DNA of 64,000 bases from Hyphomicrobiales bacterium (lineage in GTDB: Bacteria > Pseudomonadota > Alphaproteobacteria > Rhizobiales > Rhizobiaceae), in contig UEGR01000003.1 in the NCBI GenBank assembly GCA_900465685.1, positions 124,001 to 188,000 on the forward strand. The letters run 5' to 3'. The position numbers and the translations under genes are program-made. The notes beneath the pieces were generated by a model. That model was not told the origin of the DNA and searched no databases. It saw only the letters and a program-made list of their open reading frames with translations. Position 1 is the stretch's first letter. The number at the start of each line of letters is the position of its first letter. Shown here in pieces: positions 1 through 8,974 of this stretch.

Positions 1-508
1 GCAAGGCCGCCGTTTCATCGCGGCCGATGAAACGTACATGCGGATAGTTGAAGCGGCTCTGCATCAGTTCCGCGTGGCGCTCATATTGCTTGAGATAGCG
101 CGGCTTGTGCACGACGGAGATTTGCCCGGGCACATAGTCCATGTCGATCTGGTGCTCGCTCGCGAAGGCCAGCAGATAGGCTTTCGCCTCTTCGGCAACA
201 TCGAACAGGGCCTTGGCGCGTTCATAGCCATATTCGGCTTCGAGGTCTTCCGCCCATGTGCGCTGGCCGGTGCCGAACTGGCCGCCATTGCGCCCCGATG
301 CGCCATCGCCGAAACGCTCGGCTTCGATCAGAACCACGTCTGCGCCCTGTTTCGCCAGATGGTAGGCAGCGGAAAGTCCCGTATAGCCGCCGCCGATGAT
401 CACGACATCGGCCTGCCGCGAACCGTCAAGTTCTGGATATTCAGGCCGCTCCGGCACACTCGCTTCGTACCACGAAAGGCCGGGGGAGATTGGGGACTGG
501 TAGGGCAT
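1..508 (-). CDS. puuB: FAD-dependent oxidoreductase, PuuB/DadA type (partial, C-terminus outside window)
   Basis: Likely gamma-glutamylputrescine oxidase, which deaminates gamma-glutamylputrescine in putrescine catabolism. The visible N-terminal 169 residues read MPYQSPISPGLSWYEASV and then VVIIGGGYTGLSAAYHLAK (residues about 35-53), a Rossmann GxGxxG dinucleotide-binding motif followed by the acidic residue of VLIEAE. ASGRNGGQ is the second FAD-contacting motif of the DAO family. The start is the ATG at 508-506. A PuuA-like synthetase lies upstream on the same strand, which supports the pathway. The two are separated by a small inserted gene. Other DAO-family enzymes with the same N-terminus cannot be excluded, because the substrate-binding part is outside the window. 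Confidence 0.8.
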   Translation of the reverse strand, partial: MPYQSPISPGLSWYEASVPERPEYPELDGSRQADVVIIGGGYTGLSAAYHLAKQGADVVLIEAERFGDGASGRNGGQFGTGQRTWAEDLEAEYGYERAKALFDVAEEAKAYLLAFASEHQIDMDYVPGQISVVHKPRYLKQYERHAELMQSRFNYPHVRFIGRDETAAL

Positions 509-529
509 CGTTGTCTCCGGGGCGGAATA

Positions 530-569
530 GGGCAGTAAGGCAATAAGGCAGTAGGGCAGTAGGGCAGTA
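530..569. repeat. Octamer tandem array (five GGGCAGTA-type units)
   Basis: Five 8-bp units of the form (G/A)GGCA(G/A)TA run head to tail. In another register the unit is AGGGCAGT, the octamer known from Brucella HOOF-Print variable loci. A shorter array in the opposite orientation lies at 958-981, on the other side of the four-helix-bundle gene. Confidence 0.85.
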
Positions 570-576
570 TGTTTTT

Positions 577-936
577 CTAGTCGGAGAGCTTTCTGATCAA
601 AAAGCGTAGAAGTTTGCCGACACTTTCACTCGCAGCCATCATCGGATCTATTGCCTCTTTCTGGATGTAACCTAACCGCTCGGCGATAAGCAGATGTGTT
701 TCCAATTCTTTCAGGGAACCTTGAGCTATGCGCAGAAACTGCTGGTAGGAGCCGCGATTTTCGCGGCCAAAGCCTTCAGCAATATTGGCAGGTACAGAGA
801 CAGCGGCCCGGCGCGCCTGACTTGTCAGTCCATAAATTTCTTCTTTGGGCCAACCATTGGTCAATTCGTAAATCGAAGTCACCAATTCCATCGCTTGCTG
901 CCACACGAGGAGATCACGGTATGAATTGACTGCCAT
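577..936 (-). CDS. Four-helix-bundle protein (23S rRNA intervening-sequence / S23 family)
   Basis: 119 residues, the usual length of this family of small all-helical proteins first seen inside 23S rRNA intervening sequences and related to the Avd accessory protein of diversity-generating retroelements. Family hallmarks are the N-terminal YRDLLVWQQAMEL, the central QARRAAVSVPANIAEGFGR and the C-terminal LRFLIRKLSD. The cellular role is unknown; relatives are thought to bind nucleic acid as pentamers. The gene separates a PuuA-like gene from a PuuB-like gene and is bracketed by inverted octamer arrays, which suggests arrival as a cassette. No transposase or reverse transcriptase lies next to it. 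Confidence 0.85.
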   Translation of the reverse strand: MAVNSYRDLLVWQQAMELVTSIYELTNGWPKEEIYGLTSQARRAAVSVPANIAEGFGRENRGSYQQFLRIAQGSLKELETHLLIAERLGYIQKEAIDPMMAASESVGKLLRFLIRKLSD

Positions 937-957
937 GATCCCCCGTTTATCGTTCCC

Positions 958-981
958 TACTGCCCTACTGCCCTACTCCCC
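958..981. repeat. Octamer tandem array (three TACTGCCC-type units)
   Basis: Two exact TACTGCCC units and one TACTCCCC unit, the reverse complement of the GGGCAGTA units at 530-569. Together the arrays form an inverted frame around the four-helix-bundle gene. Confidence 0.8.
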
Positions 982-985
982 TAAC

Positions 986-2416
986 CTACACATTGAGCAA
1001 CAGGAACTCGCGTTCCCATGGGCTAATGACTTCCATGAAGGTTTCGAACTCGGCGCGCTTGATGGCGGCATAGGTCGTGACGAAGGAACTGCCGATCAGA
1101 TTGCGCAGTTCGTCGTCCCTTTCGAACAATTCCACGGCGTCGATGAGACCGCGCGGCAGTTCCACTTCCTTGGTGTTGACGCTTGTCGTTGCGGGCTGTT
1201 CCGCCTCGATCTTGTTGACGAGGCCAATCAGACCACAGGCAAGCGAAGCCGCCAGCGCCAGATAGGGATTGGCGTCGGAGGAGGGGATGCGGTTTTCCAC
1301 GCGGCGCGCATTGGGGTCGGAGCGCGGCACGCGGAAGGCGGTGGTGCGGTTGTCGTAGCCCCATTTGACGTTGACCGGCGCGGAGGCATCCGGCGTCAGG
1401 CGACGATAGGAATTCACATAGGGCGCAAACATCACCAGAGCATTCGGCACATGGCGCTGCATGCCGCCGATGAAGTGGCGGAAAGCCTCGCTCTCGCTGC
1501 CATCCTCATTGGTGAAGATGTTGCGGCCCGTCTTCTTGTCGATGATCGACTGGTGGATATGCATTGCGGAACCCGGCTGGCCCTGAATGGGCTTGGCCAT
1601 GAAGGTGGCATACATGTCATGTTTGAGCGCGGCCTCGCGGATCGTGCGCTTGAACAGGAAAACCTGATCGGCAAGTTCGACAGGGTCGCCATGGCGCAGG
1701 TTGATTTCCAGCTGACCGGCGCCTTCTTCGTGGATCAGCGTGTCGATCTCCAGACCCTGACCTTCGGAGAAATGGTAGATATCATCGATGAGTTCATCGA
1801 ACTCGTTGACGCCCGCAATCGAATAACCCTGTCCGCCGCCGATGGCGCGGCCCGAACGGCCAACCGGCGGGGTCAGCGGATAATCCGGGTCGGGGTTCTT
1901 GCGCACCAGATAGAATTCAATTTCCGGTGCCACCACCGGCTTGAGGCCGCGCTTGTTGTAAGCCGCAACGACATTGCGCAGCACATTGCGCGGCGTGAAT
2001 TCAACGGCGCGTCCGTCCTGATAGACCAGATCGCAGATCACCTGCGCCGTAGGATCGCTTTCCCAAGGAACAGCCGACAGGGTGGAAAGGTCGGGCAATA
2101 GTCTCAGATCGCCATCGTCTTCCGGATAATGGAAGCCGTAGCCGTCTTCCGGATAATCGCCGGAAATCGTCGTCATGAAGACTGCCGATGGCAGCGCCAG
2201 CGATGTGTTGGACGTGAATTTCTTGGACGGCATCATCTTGCCGCGCGCAACCCCCGCTTGATCGGGGGTGATGCATTCGATGTCTTCGATATCCCGCCAG
2301 GCTAGCCATTCGGTTGCCTGCTTCCAGTTTTTCACCCCGCGCAGGGATTTGACATAGGCAGGCGTACGGCGACGCGGCGCACGCGTAACCTTTTTTTCCG
2401 TCGTATCAGCAGACAT
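986..2416 (-). CDS. puuA: Glutamine synthetase family protein, probable gamma-glutamylputrescine synthetase
   Basis: 476 residues, glutamine-synthetase fold. It probably ligates glutamate to putrescine (or another amine) with ATP. Visible motifs are PEIEFYL (metal-binding Glu of the EFxL motif), the EEGAGQLEINL region, KPIQGQPGSAMHIHQS (ATP/metal site with His), and RIPSSDANPYLALAASLA near the C-terminus, which matches the NPY motif of GlnA-like PuuA proteins. An N-terminal basic tail precedes the catalytic domain. The neighbouring PuuB-like oxidase and the putrescine-type ABC importer 6 kb away support a polyamine role. Rhizobial GlnT-type enzymes are the main alternative. Confidence 0.85.
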   Translation of the reverse strand: MSADTTEKKVTRAPRRRTPAYVKSLRGVKNWKQATEWLAWRDIEDIECITPDQAGVARGKMMPSKKFTSNTSLALPSAVFMTTISGDYPEDGYGFHYPEDDGDLRLLPDLSTLSAVPWESDPTAQVICDLVYQDGRAVEFTPRNVLRNVVAAYNKRGLKPVVAPEIEFYLVRKNPDPDYPLTPPVGRSGRAIGGGQGYSIAGVNEFDELIDDIYHFSEGQGLEIDTLIHEEGAGQLEINLRHGDPVELADQVFLFKRTIREAALKHDMYATFMAKPIQGQPGSAMHIHQSIIDKKTGRNIFTNEDGSESEAFRHFIGGMQRHVPNALVMFAPYVNSYRRLTPDASAPVNVKWGYDNRTTAFRVPRSDPNARRVENRIPSSDANPYLALAASLACGLIGLVNKIEAEQPATTSVNTKEVELPRGLIDAVELFERDDELRNLIGSSFVTTYAAIKRAEFETFMEVISPWEREFLLLNV

Positions 2417-2540
2417 CCATCACCAGAAAATGATTTCGATATGTGCATGATAGCTGCGTCGGCTGTGGTTGACAAATGGGGCCAGCAGGCTTTTTTGGTT
2501 ATCGGAAAACTGTCGCTATCTGGGCGACGAAGCCCCGCTT

Positions 2541-2960
2541 TCAAAGGCCGAACCGTGCCTTCAAATTGCGAGAATGCGCCTTAAGCTCGTCTGCGAGCAG
2601 GTTGTCCAGTTCCCGAACGTGACTGAGCGCCTGCAAACTGACCTGCTTGATCTGCTCCATTGTCAGGCCGCTCGCCTTCAGCGCCGCGAGGCCTTTCAAC
2701 AAGGCGCCGATTCTTTCACCCGCAAGACTGTTGGCCGCATTGGCAACCCAGCTCAACAGTCCGCCCTCGGCGTTTCTGGCCATGACGTCATTGGCGTTGG
2801 CCAGTTCTTCCGCGCCCGGAATTTTGTCGAACAGGCGGGCGCCAAGATCCGGTCTTTCGTGTTGAACGACGGAAAACATGATCCCTGCAACGCGTTCGGC
2901 GACCGCAGGGTCGATGCCGGTCTTTAGGGCGACACTATCAATGAAAGACTGAACCGACAT
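2541..2960 (-). CDS. Hypothetical helical protein (DUF2780/DUF2267-like)
   Basis: 139 residues from the preferred start MSVQSFID. The open frame extends 20 codons further upstream, but that extension looks unrelated. The sequence is helical and has the pattern of small DUF2267/DUF2780-type proteins: a predicted helix VAERVAGIMFSVVQ, a Gly/Asn-rich linker around NAEGGLLSWV, and a C-terminal amphipathic helix ending LKAHSRNLKARFGL. No signal peptide or catalytic motif is seen. It is a single gene between puuA and the divergent bestrophin-like gene. The family assignment is tentative. Confidence 0.6.
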   Translation of the reverse strand: MSVQSFIDSVALKTGIDPAVAERVAGIMFSVVQHERPDLGARLFDKIPGAEELANANDVMARNAEGGLLSWVANAANSLAGERIGALLKGLAALKASGLTMEQIKQVSLQALSHVRELDNLLADELKAHSRNLKARFGL

Positions 2961-3142
2961 TTTATCCTGCGCGATCATGGCTGTGTTGAACGCACAAGAT
3001 GATCGGGATCGGTGCAGCATTCTACCGGCAGAAAATACAGGATCGTGATGGTCTTCCTGCTCGCTATTGGCTGACAGAAGGGTGTATAGCCTGTTTATTC
3101 CCGCTTTATTTGCGGCTCGCTTTGCTTCCGGACTGAAATATT

Positions 3143-4066
3143 ATGATTGTTCGCCCGCGCCCGCCCTTGTGGCAGCTCTTCTTCATCGTCAAAGGCTCCA
3201 TTGTGGTGCGCATACTGCCGCAGATATGCGCAGTGTTTCTGCTGTCGATGGTTGTGGTAGCGGGGCATCATGTCTTTCCGGGTTGGGTGCCCGCATTCAA
3301 CAATGGCACGCCCTTCGCCTTGCTGGGCATTGCGCTGTCGATCTTTCTCGGCTTTCGCAACAATGCCTGCTACGACCGCTGGTGGGAAGCGCGCAAAATC
3401 TGGGGCAAGCTGGTCTATACGACACGCAATCTCGCGCGCCAGACGATGTTTCTGGATGTCGTGCCAGGTGCAGAAGGTGCACGCGCCCGGTTGCTGCATT
3501 ACGCCATAGGTTTTTCTCAGGCGATGGTTGTCCATCTTCGTCCGGGCAATAGCACCGCAAAGCGAGATAAGTGGCTGTCAACGGATGAACATGCCGCCAT
3601 GGCCGCAAGCCGCAACGGACCCGATTTCATCCTGCGCAAGCTTGGCGGCGTGCTGGCCGGTCTGCGGGCGAAAGGCGATATCCAGCCGATCGATTTCCAG
3701 ACGCTCGACAATTCCGTCAGTGCGCTGGCGGAGATACAGGCGGCATGCGAGCGGTTGCGGTTCACCCCTGTGCCCTTCGGCTATACGCTGCTTTTGCACC
3801 GCACGGCTTATCTGTTCTGCTTTTTCATCCCGTTCGGCTTTGCCGACATGCTGGGCTGGGGCACGCCTTTTGCGACGACGCTGGTGGCCTATACATTCTT
3901 CGGCCTTGATGCGCTGGGCGATGAACTGGAAGAGCCTTTCGGTGTTTTGCCAAACGATCTGCCGATAGAGGCAATTGCCGATACGATTGAAATCAACCTG
4001 CGGGAAGCCCTGGGGGAGGCCAATCTGCCGGACCTCCCGCAGCCTGTCGATTATCTGCTGTTGTGA
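3143..4066 (+). CDS. Bestrophin-family channel protein
   Basis: 307 residues. Bacterial bestrophins are pentameric inner-membrane ion channels. Family marks are the N-terminal LWQLFFIVKGSIVVRILPQI transmembrane region, PFALLGIALSIFLGFRNNACYDRWWEAR (residues about 57-84), the helix VPFGYTLLLHRTAYLFCFFIPFG, and a C-terminal region with DALGDELEEPFG, in which acidic residues lie close to the cytosolic constriction. Length and order match the family. It is monocistronic; no strong Shine-Dalgarno is seen. The physiological ion is not predictable from sequence. Confidence 0.88.
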   Translation: MIVRPRPPLWQLFFIVKGSIVVRILPQICAVFLLSMVVVAGHHVFPGWVPAFNNGTPFALLGIALSIFLGFRNNACYDRWWEARKIWGKLVYTTRNLARQTMFLDVVPGAEGARARLLHYAIGFSQAMVVHLRPGNSTAKRDKWLSTDEHAAMAASRNGPDFILRKLGGVLAGLRAKGDIQPIDFQTLDNSVSALAEIQAACERLRFTPVPFGYTLLLHRTAYLFCFFIPFGFADMLGWGTPFATTLVAYTFFGLDALGDELEEPFGVLPNDLPIEAIADTIEINLREALGEANLPDLPQPVDYLLL

Positions 4067-4105
4067 GAAGCTTGGGTTGATGCCCAAGCTTCCATCTTTG
4101 AGTTC

Positions 4106-4279
4106 TTACTTAAATGGGCACCACTTGAAGACTGGCGTTACAATGCAAATAAAGCCATCGGCCGGGCCGTTCGCAGATAGCTGGCTTTGAACATCATGAA
4201 CGGGATTTGCATAAGACTGACCAGCAGAAGCAGCCATGGTAGCCAGTGCAAGCGTGGTATATACTAAATACTTCTTCAT
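4106..4279 (-). CDS. Small exported peptide with paired cysteines (1 of 3)
   Basis: 57 residues from MKKYLVYTTLALATMAASA, a clear Sec signal peptide with cleavage likely after the AGQSYA region. The mature part is only about 33 residues and ends FICIVTPVFKWCPFK, with two cysteines ten residues apart that could form one disulfide. The open frame extends 16 codons upstream, but MKKY is the natural signal-peptide start. It lies in an AT-rich stretch, leftward, followed by two similar small exported ORFs. Function unknown. Confidence 0.55.
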   Translation of the reverse strand: MKKYLVYTTLALATMAASAGQSYANPVHDVQSQLSANGPADGFICIVTPVFKWCPFK

Positions 4280-4620
4280 AATATAAATCCTAATATTAAT
4301 TTTCAAAGTAAATATGCATCGATGCATTTACAGATAAGCACGATAATATTCGATTTATATAGCCCAATATCGAATTATTTTTTTGTAAGATATTTTATAT
4401 TCATTAGAATCTATTAAAATTGACGTGTCTTTCCAGAAAAATACGCTGGCAATCGCAAGCCGGTTTGGCGCGGATTTCAGCATCGTGCAGCACAAGCAGT
4501 GAATCCAGTGAAGAACATCTGCGGGAGGCCGTCGCGGGAAAAAACAAGCGCCGCCCGCAGTCGGAGGCTTGTACATGTCGGGAGGGCGAATGACTGATTG
4601 GGTTCAGCCTTGTTTCGGCA

Positions 4621-4812
4621 TCACGGCAAAATGCGTGGAGCGCATAGTTCCCGATCAATGATGCAGATTGGAAGTTTCAAATCGATGGTGTGTGGGGCCG
4701 ATGACTGTCGGTCCTTGATGGTGGCAGCATTGACGTCCTGGACAACAGAATACTTTGAGCCGAATGCCAAGGGTATGAGCACTATTGCAAGAAATGCGAG
4801 GAGGGCGTTCAT
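4621..4812 (-). CDS. Small exported peptide with paired cysteines (2 of 3)
   Basis: 63 residues from MNALLAFLAIVLIPLAFGSK, a signal peptide or membrane anchor. The mature part contains LKLPICIIDRELCAPRILP, with two cysteines six residues apart. It is similar in layout to the ORFs at 4106-4279 and 4909-5091: same strand, a CI(V/I/Y) motif and a second Cys near the C-terminus. No further function can be assigned. The 340 bases on its left (4280-4620) show no convincing gene. Confidence 0.45.
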   Translation of the reverse strand: MNALLAFLAIVLIPLAFGSKYSVVQDVNAATIKDRQSSAPHTIDLKLPICIIDRELCAPRILP

Positions 4813-4908
4813 ATGGCTATCCTTGTGTTTTGTTCGTTGTGTTTGGATGCTCCACAAACTGCTGAAACAGAAAAGCCCCATCCAAGGGGCTTTTCCGGTC
4901 GTTGAGGC

Positions 4909-5091
4909 TTATGATTTCCAGCACTCGGGGTCGAAGAAGCCCTTTTTGTAAATGCACTCGATGTCATCGACGATGCCTCGCGTCGCCTGATCTTGATATG
5001 CTGTTGTAGCGACTTCTTTCGCCATTGAATGGTTGGGAATTGTAATAATCGCGCTTGATATAATATAAATAAATAGAATATTATTCTTCAT
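4909..5091 (-). CDS. Small exported peptide with paired cysteines (3 of 3)
   Basis: 60 residues. MKNNILFIYIISSAIITIPN is a hydrophobic signal peptide. The mature end IECIYKKGFFDPECWKS has two cysteines about ten residues apart, followed by aromatic and basic residues, as in the peptide at 4106-4279. TTGTTTTCTCC upstream (reverse strand GGAGAAAACA) gives a plausible ribosome-binding site. The AT-rich composition differs from the surrounding GC-rich genes. Function unknown. Confidence 0.55.
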   Translation of the reverse strand: MKNNILFIYIISSAIITIPNHSMAKEVATTAYQDQATRGIVDDIECIYKKGFFDPECWKS

Positions 5092-5239
5092 TGTTTTCTC
5101 CGTTTGATATTTTTTACATTTATATTGAAAGCATGAATTAAAGCGTACTTCGATATACAATTCTGTATTAAATTTATATTCACAATTATTACAATTCTGG
5201 AAAATACGACGATTTCTGAAATGGGTGTTTTGTGCAAAA

Positions 5240-5271
5240 AAATCCCCGGCTGAAGGGGCAGCCGGGGGACG
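5240..5271 (-). terminator. Rho-independent terminator for the 5407-5643 gene
   Basis: On the reverse strand a GC hairpin (arms about 5261-5268 and 5243-5250, loop TGCCCCTT) is followed by a run of seven T. It ends leftward transcripts from the 78-residue ORF at 5407-5643. The rest of 5092-5406 holds only AT-rich sequence and no gene I can support. Confidence 0.6.
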
Positions 5272-5406
5272 GAGTGAAGACGAGGAAGGCGTTGGGTGAC
5301 CTGGTCGGTCAAGGCTTTTGGAAAGCAATGACCGGGATGGGTTTTCTGCCGTCGCCACCGGCAAGATGAAAGAACATGGTGGCGACGGCAATTGTCAGGA
5401 TCGTCA

Positions 5407-5643
5407 TCATTTGTCGTGGGTGACGATAACGGGGATCAGAAGATCACCCCAGTTGCCGTCTCCACCATGATGACGGGCGGAGCGGACCAGTTCCACCGAA
5501 ACGCCTGCCTCGACCGCCTTCATGACGGTGTAGTTGAGGCGATGCAGATCGTTGGCGAGCATACGGATAACGGTCTGCTGATCCGTGGACATGCTTGACG
5601 ATTGTTCTTCTGCTCTTTCCTTGACGCGTGCTGGCGAATTCAT
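5407..5643 (-). CDS. Small hypothetical protein downstream of aceA
   Basis: 78 residues starting MNSPARVKERAEEQ. The start at 5643 has a strong AGGAGG site 9 nt upstream. An internal ATG (MSTDQQTVIRML) is a weaker alternative. The body is predicted helical (LANDLHRLNYTVMKAVEAG), followed by SARHHGGDGNWGDLLIPVIV. No signal peptide or known motif. It sits 31 bp behind aceA on the same strand, so it is probably cotranscribed, and a terminator follows it. Confidence 0.7.
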   Translation of the reverse strand: MNSPARVKERAEEQSSSMSTDQQTVIRMLANDLHRLNYTVMKAVEAGVSVELVRSARHHGGDGNWGDLLIPVIVTHDK

Positions 5644-5674
5644 GGAACTGTTCCTCCTGTTTGATTACTGACTG

Positions 5675-6964
<1,290 letters not shown>

Positions 6965-7143
6965 CTCGGTGTCTCCTCACACTTTTCACTGGTTCTCGAA
7001 GAGCGGTTAGTCGCTGCTCTTTCTGTGACTGAATTTACATTCGCATTGGATGATGAGCCAGAAAAAGCAGCAAAAGCGCATTAAAATTGAAGTTAAGCTG
7101 TCGGATATTTGACGAAGGCACTCTGTAAATTTGTAAAGATTGT

Positions 7144-7158
7144 CAAAGTCTGACTTTG
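7144..7158. promoter_or_regulatory. Candidate operator between aceA and its divergent regulator
   Basis: CAAAGTC-T-GACTTTG is a perfect 15-bp inverted repeat in the 249-bp gap between the two divergent starts. TTTGC-type half-sites resemble the DNA recognised by RamB-like regulators of this family. Binding is inferred. Confidence 0.45.
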
Positions 7159-7213
7159 CAGTTATTTTGTCATGAATTGTAAAATTCATCATCGCGGGTT
7201 TGGGAGGACAGAG

Positions 7214-8626
7214 TTGAGCGAACGCAAGATTTTTGCCGGGCCGCGCATCAGGCGCATTCGCAACGAGCGGTCCCTGACGCAGACGGCCATGGCCGAGGCG
7301 CTTGGCATTTCGCCGTCCTATCTCAATCTGATCGAGCGCAACCAGCGGCCCTTGACGGTGCAGCTGTTGTTGCGGCTCGCCAGTGTTTACAAGCTCGACC
7401 TTGATAGTTTGCAGGCCGAAAGTGGTGCTACGATCACCGGATTGAAGGAAGTATTTTCCGATCCGCTTCTGACTGGCGAGTTGCCGGGTGATCAGGAACT
7501 GGTCGAAATCGGCGAGGCGGCCCCCAACGCCGCCGTCGGAATCATGAAGCTCTACCGGGCCTATCGCGAGCAGCAGCAACGCCTGTCCGATCTGTCGCAA
7601 TTGCTGTCGCATGAGGGGAGTGCGGCGCAGCTTTCCGCCACACGCCTGCCGCTGGATGAAGTGCGCGATGTGATGGCGCGACGTCCCAATCACTATCCGC
7701 GTATCGAAGAAGAAGCAGAGAGCTTTTTCGCGCTGCTGAAACCGGATGGCGATCTGTCGGCAGCCTTGAAGGAATGGCTGCGGCGCGAGCATGGTATCAC
7801 GGTGCGCACATTGCCGGTCGCGACCATGCCCAACTGGCGCAGGCGCTATGATCGCCATTCACAGCGCCTGTTTATTTCGGAGCGTCTGTCGCCTTTTGAT
7901 CAGTTGCAGGAGATCGCCATGGAAGCGGCGCTCATCCGTATGCAGGTGGTGATCGGCGCGGAAACGGAAGGGCTGAAGCTGTCGTCCGGTGAAGCAAAGC
8001 GCATCGCCCGGTTCGAGCTGGCGCGCTATGCTGCTCAGGCGCTGATGATGCCCTATCGCCAGTTTCGTGATGCCGCGGTGCGGATGCGCTATGATGTCGA
8101 TGCATTGCGCTCGCGGTTCGGGGTGTCGTTCCAGCAGGCGGCGAGCCGTCTCACCACCTTGCAGCGGCAGGGGGCGAGCGCTCTGCCGTTCTTTGTGATG
8201 GAAATCGACCATGCCGGTAACCGGTTGCGCGTAGCAGGCGCCGAGGGTTTTCCGACACGCTTTGGCGGGCAGTGCCCGAAACTGCCGGTCTATGCGGCTT
8301 TCGCGCAGGCGGGTCAGGTGCTGGTCGAACCAACGGAACTGCCGGATGGCACCGCATTTCTCACCGTCGCGCGCACTTTGGAAGGGCCGCAAGGCGCATT
8401 CAACGAGCGCCCGCGCCGCACCGCTATCCTGCTTGGCTGCGCGCTGGAGGCGGGGGAAGAGACCGTTTACGGCGCTGCTATCGCAAAGGCGGGCAATACA
8501 GAGATTGGTCCGGCTTGTCGTCTGTGCGAGCGGCAAGGCTGCGTCACCCGCGCCGAGCCGCCTTTGACCCGCCCGTTAGGACTGGACGAGATGGTGGCGG
8601 GGCTATCAGCATTCGATTTCCAATAG
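7214..8626 (+). CDS. XRE-family regulator with DUF2083 (short-chain acyl / glyoxylate-shunt regulator, RamB/ScfR type)
   Basis: 470 residues from TTG at 7214, which has GGGAGGA 5-6 nt upstream. An ATG 14 codons earlier lacks such a site. The N-terminal helix-turn-helix is RIRRIRNERSLTQTAMAEALGISPSYLNLIERNQRPLT. A ScfR-like central domain follows, and the C-terminal DUF2083 has the cysteine cluster CRLCERQGC. Family members control isocitrate lyase, malate synthase or acyl-CoA metabolism. The divergent aceA gene is the natural target. Confidence 0.85.
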   Translation: MSERKIFAGPRIRRIRNERSLTQTAMAEALGISPSYLNLIERNQRPLTVQLLLRLASVYKLDLDSLQAESGATITGLKEVFSDPLLTGELPGDQELVEIGEAAPNAAVGIMKLYRAYREQQQRLSDLSQLLSHEGSAAQLSATRLPLDEVRDVMARRPNHYPRIEEEAESFFALLKPDGDLSAALKEWLRREHGITVRTLPVATMPNWRRRYDRHSQRLFISERLSPFDQLQEIAMEAALIRMQVVIGAETEGLKLSSGEAKRIARFELARYAAQALMMPYRQFRDAAVRMRYDVDALRSRFGVSFQQAASRLTTLQRQGASALPFFVMEIDHAGNRLRVAGAEGFPTRFGGQCPKLPVYAAFAQAGQVLVEPTELPDGTAFLTVARTLEGPQGAFNERPRRTAILLGCALEAGEETVYGAAIAKAGNTEIGPACRLCERQGCVTRAEPPLTRPLGLDEMVAGLSAFDFQ

Positions 8627-8687
8627 AGGCGCGAAGGGGCGCGATATTTCGGCTGTGATGGCCTGCAAATGGCGTGGTTTTTCGCTT

Positions 8688-8815
8688 CCGGTGCTCATGT
8701 ATGCTCCTTTTACGCAAGTCTTATCCGAAAAGTCTGCAACTTTTCGGGACTTTGCTTGAAGTACATTCCGCTCCGGTTCTCAAACCCCACCATTTTCGGC
8801 TCAGCACAGCCGAAA
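8688..8815. repeat. Intergenic repeat, family 2 copy
   Basis: Contains the CTTCCGGTGCTCATGTA and GTACATTCCGCTCCGGTTCTCAAA type segments around a hairpin (GAAAAGT-CTGCA-ACTTTTC). Related to 60,640-60,765. The region 8627-8962 otherwise holds only the upstream region of the putrescine-binding protein gene. Confidence 0.45.
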
Positions 8816-8974
8816 TCTCATCGCCCCTCCAGCAGCGCTCAGGTTGCAATTTTTTATGTTCGTGATCGACGCAGGCGGTTGACGAAACCGGTGCAATCTA
8901 AAAAAGTGCAATCAAGGAATAGTATATCCAACCTGTACCTGCACCGAAAATGAGCGTGTAGAATGGAGCAAATA

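Noticed and set aside
926..2101. 391-codon open frame on the plus strand
   Set aside because: It is antisense to the puuA-like gene, which has clear family motifs; high-GC codon structure leaves the opposite frame open.
4404..4658. Possible fourth small exported ORF on the minus strand
   Set aside because: No signal peptide, no RBS; only an open frame.
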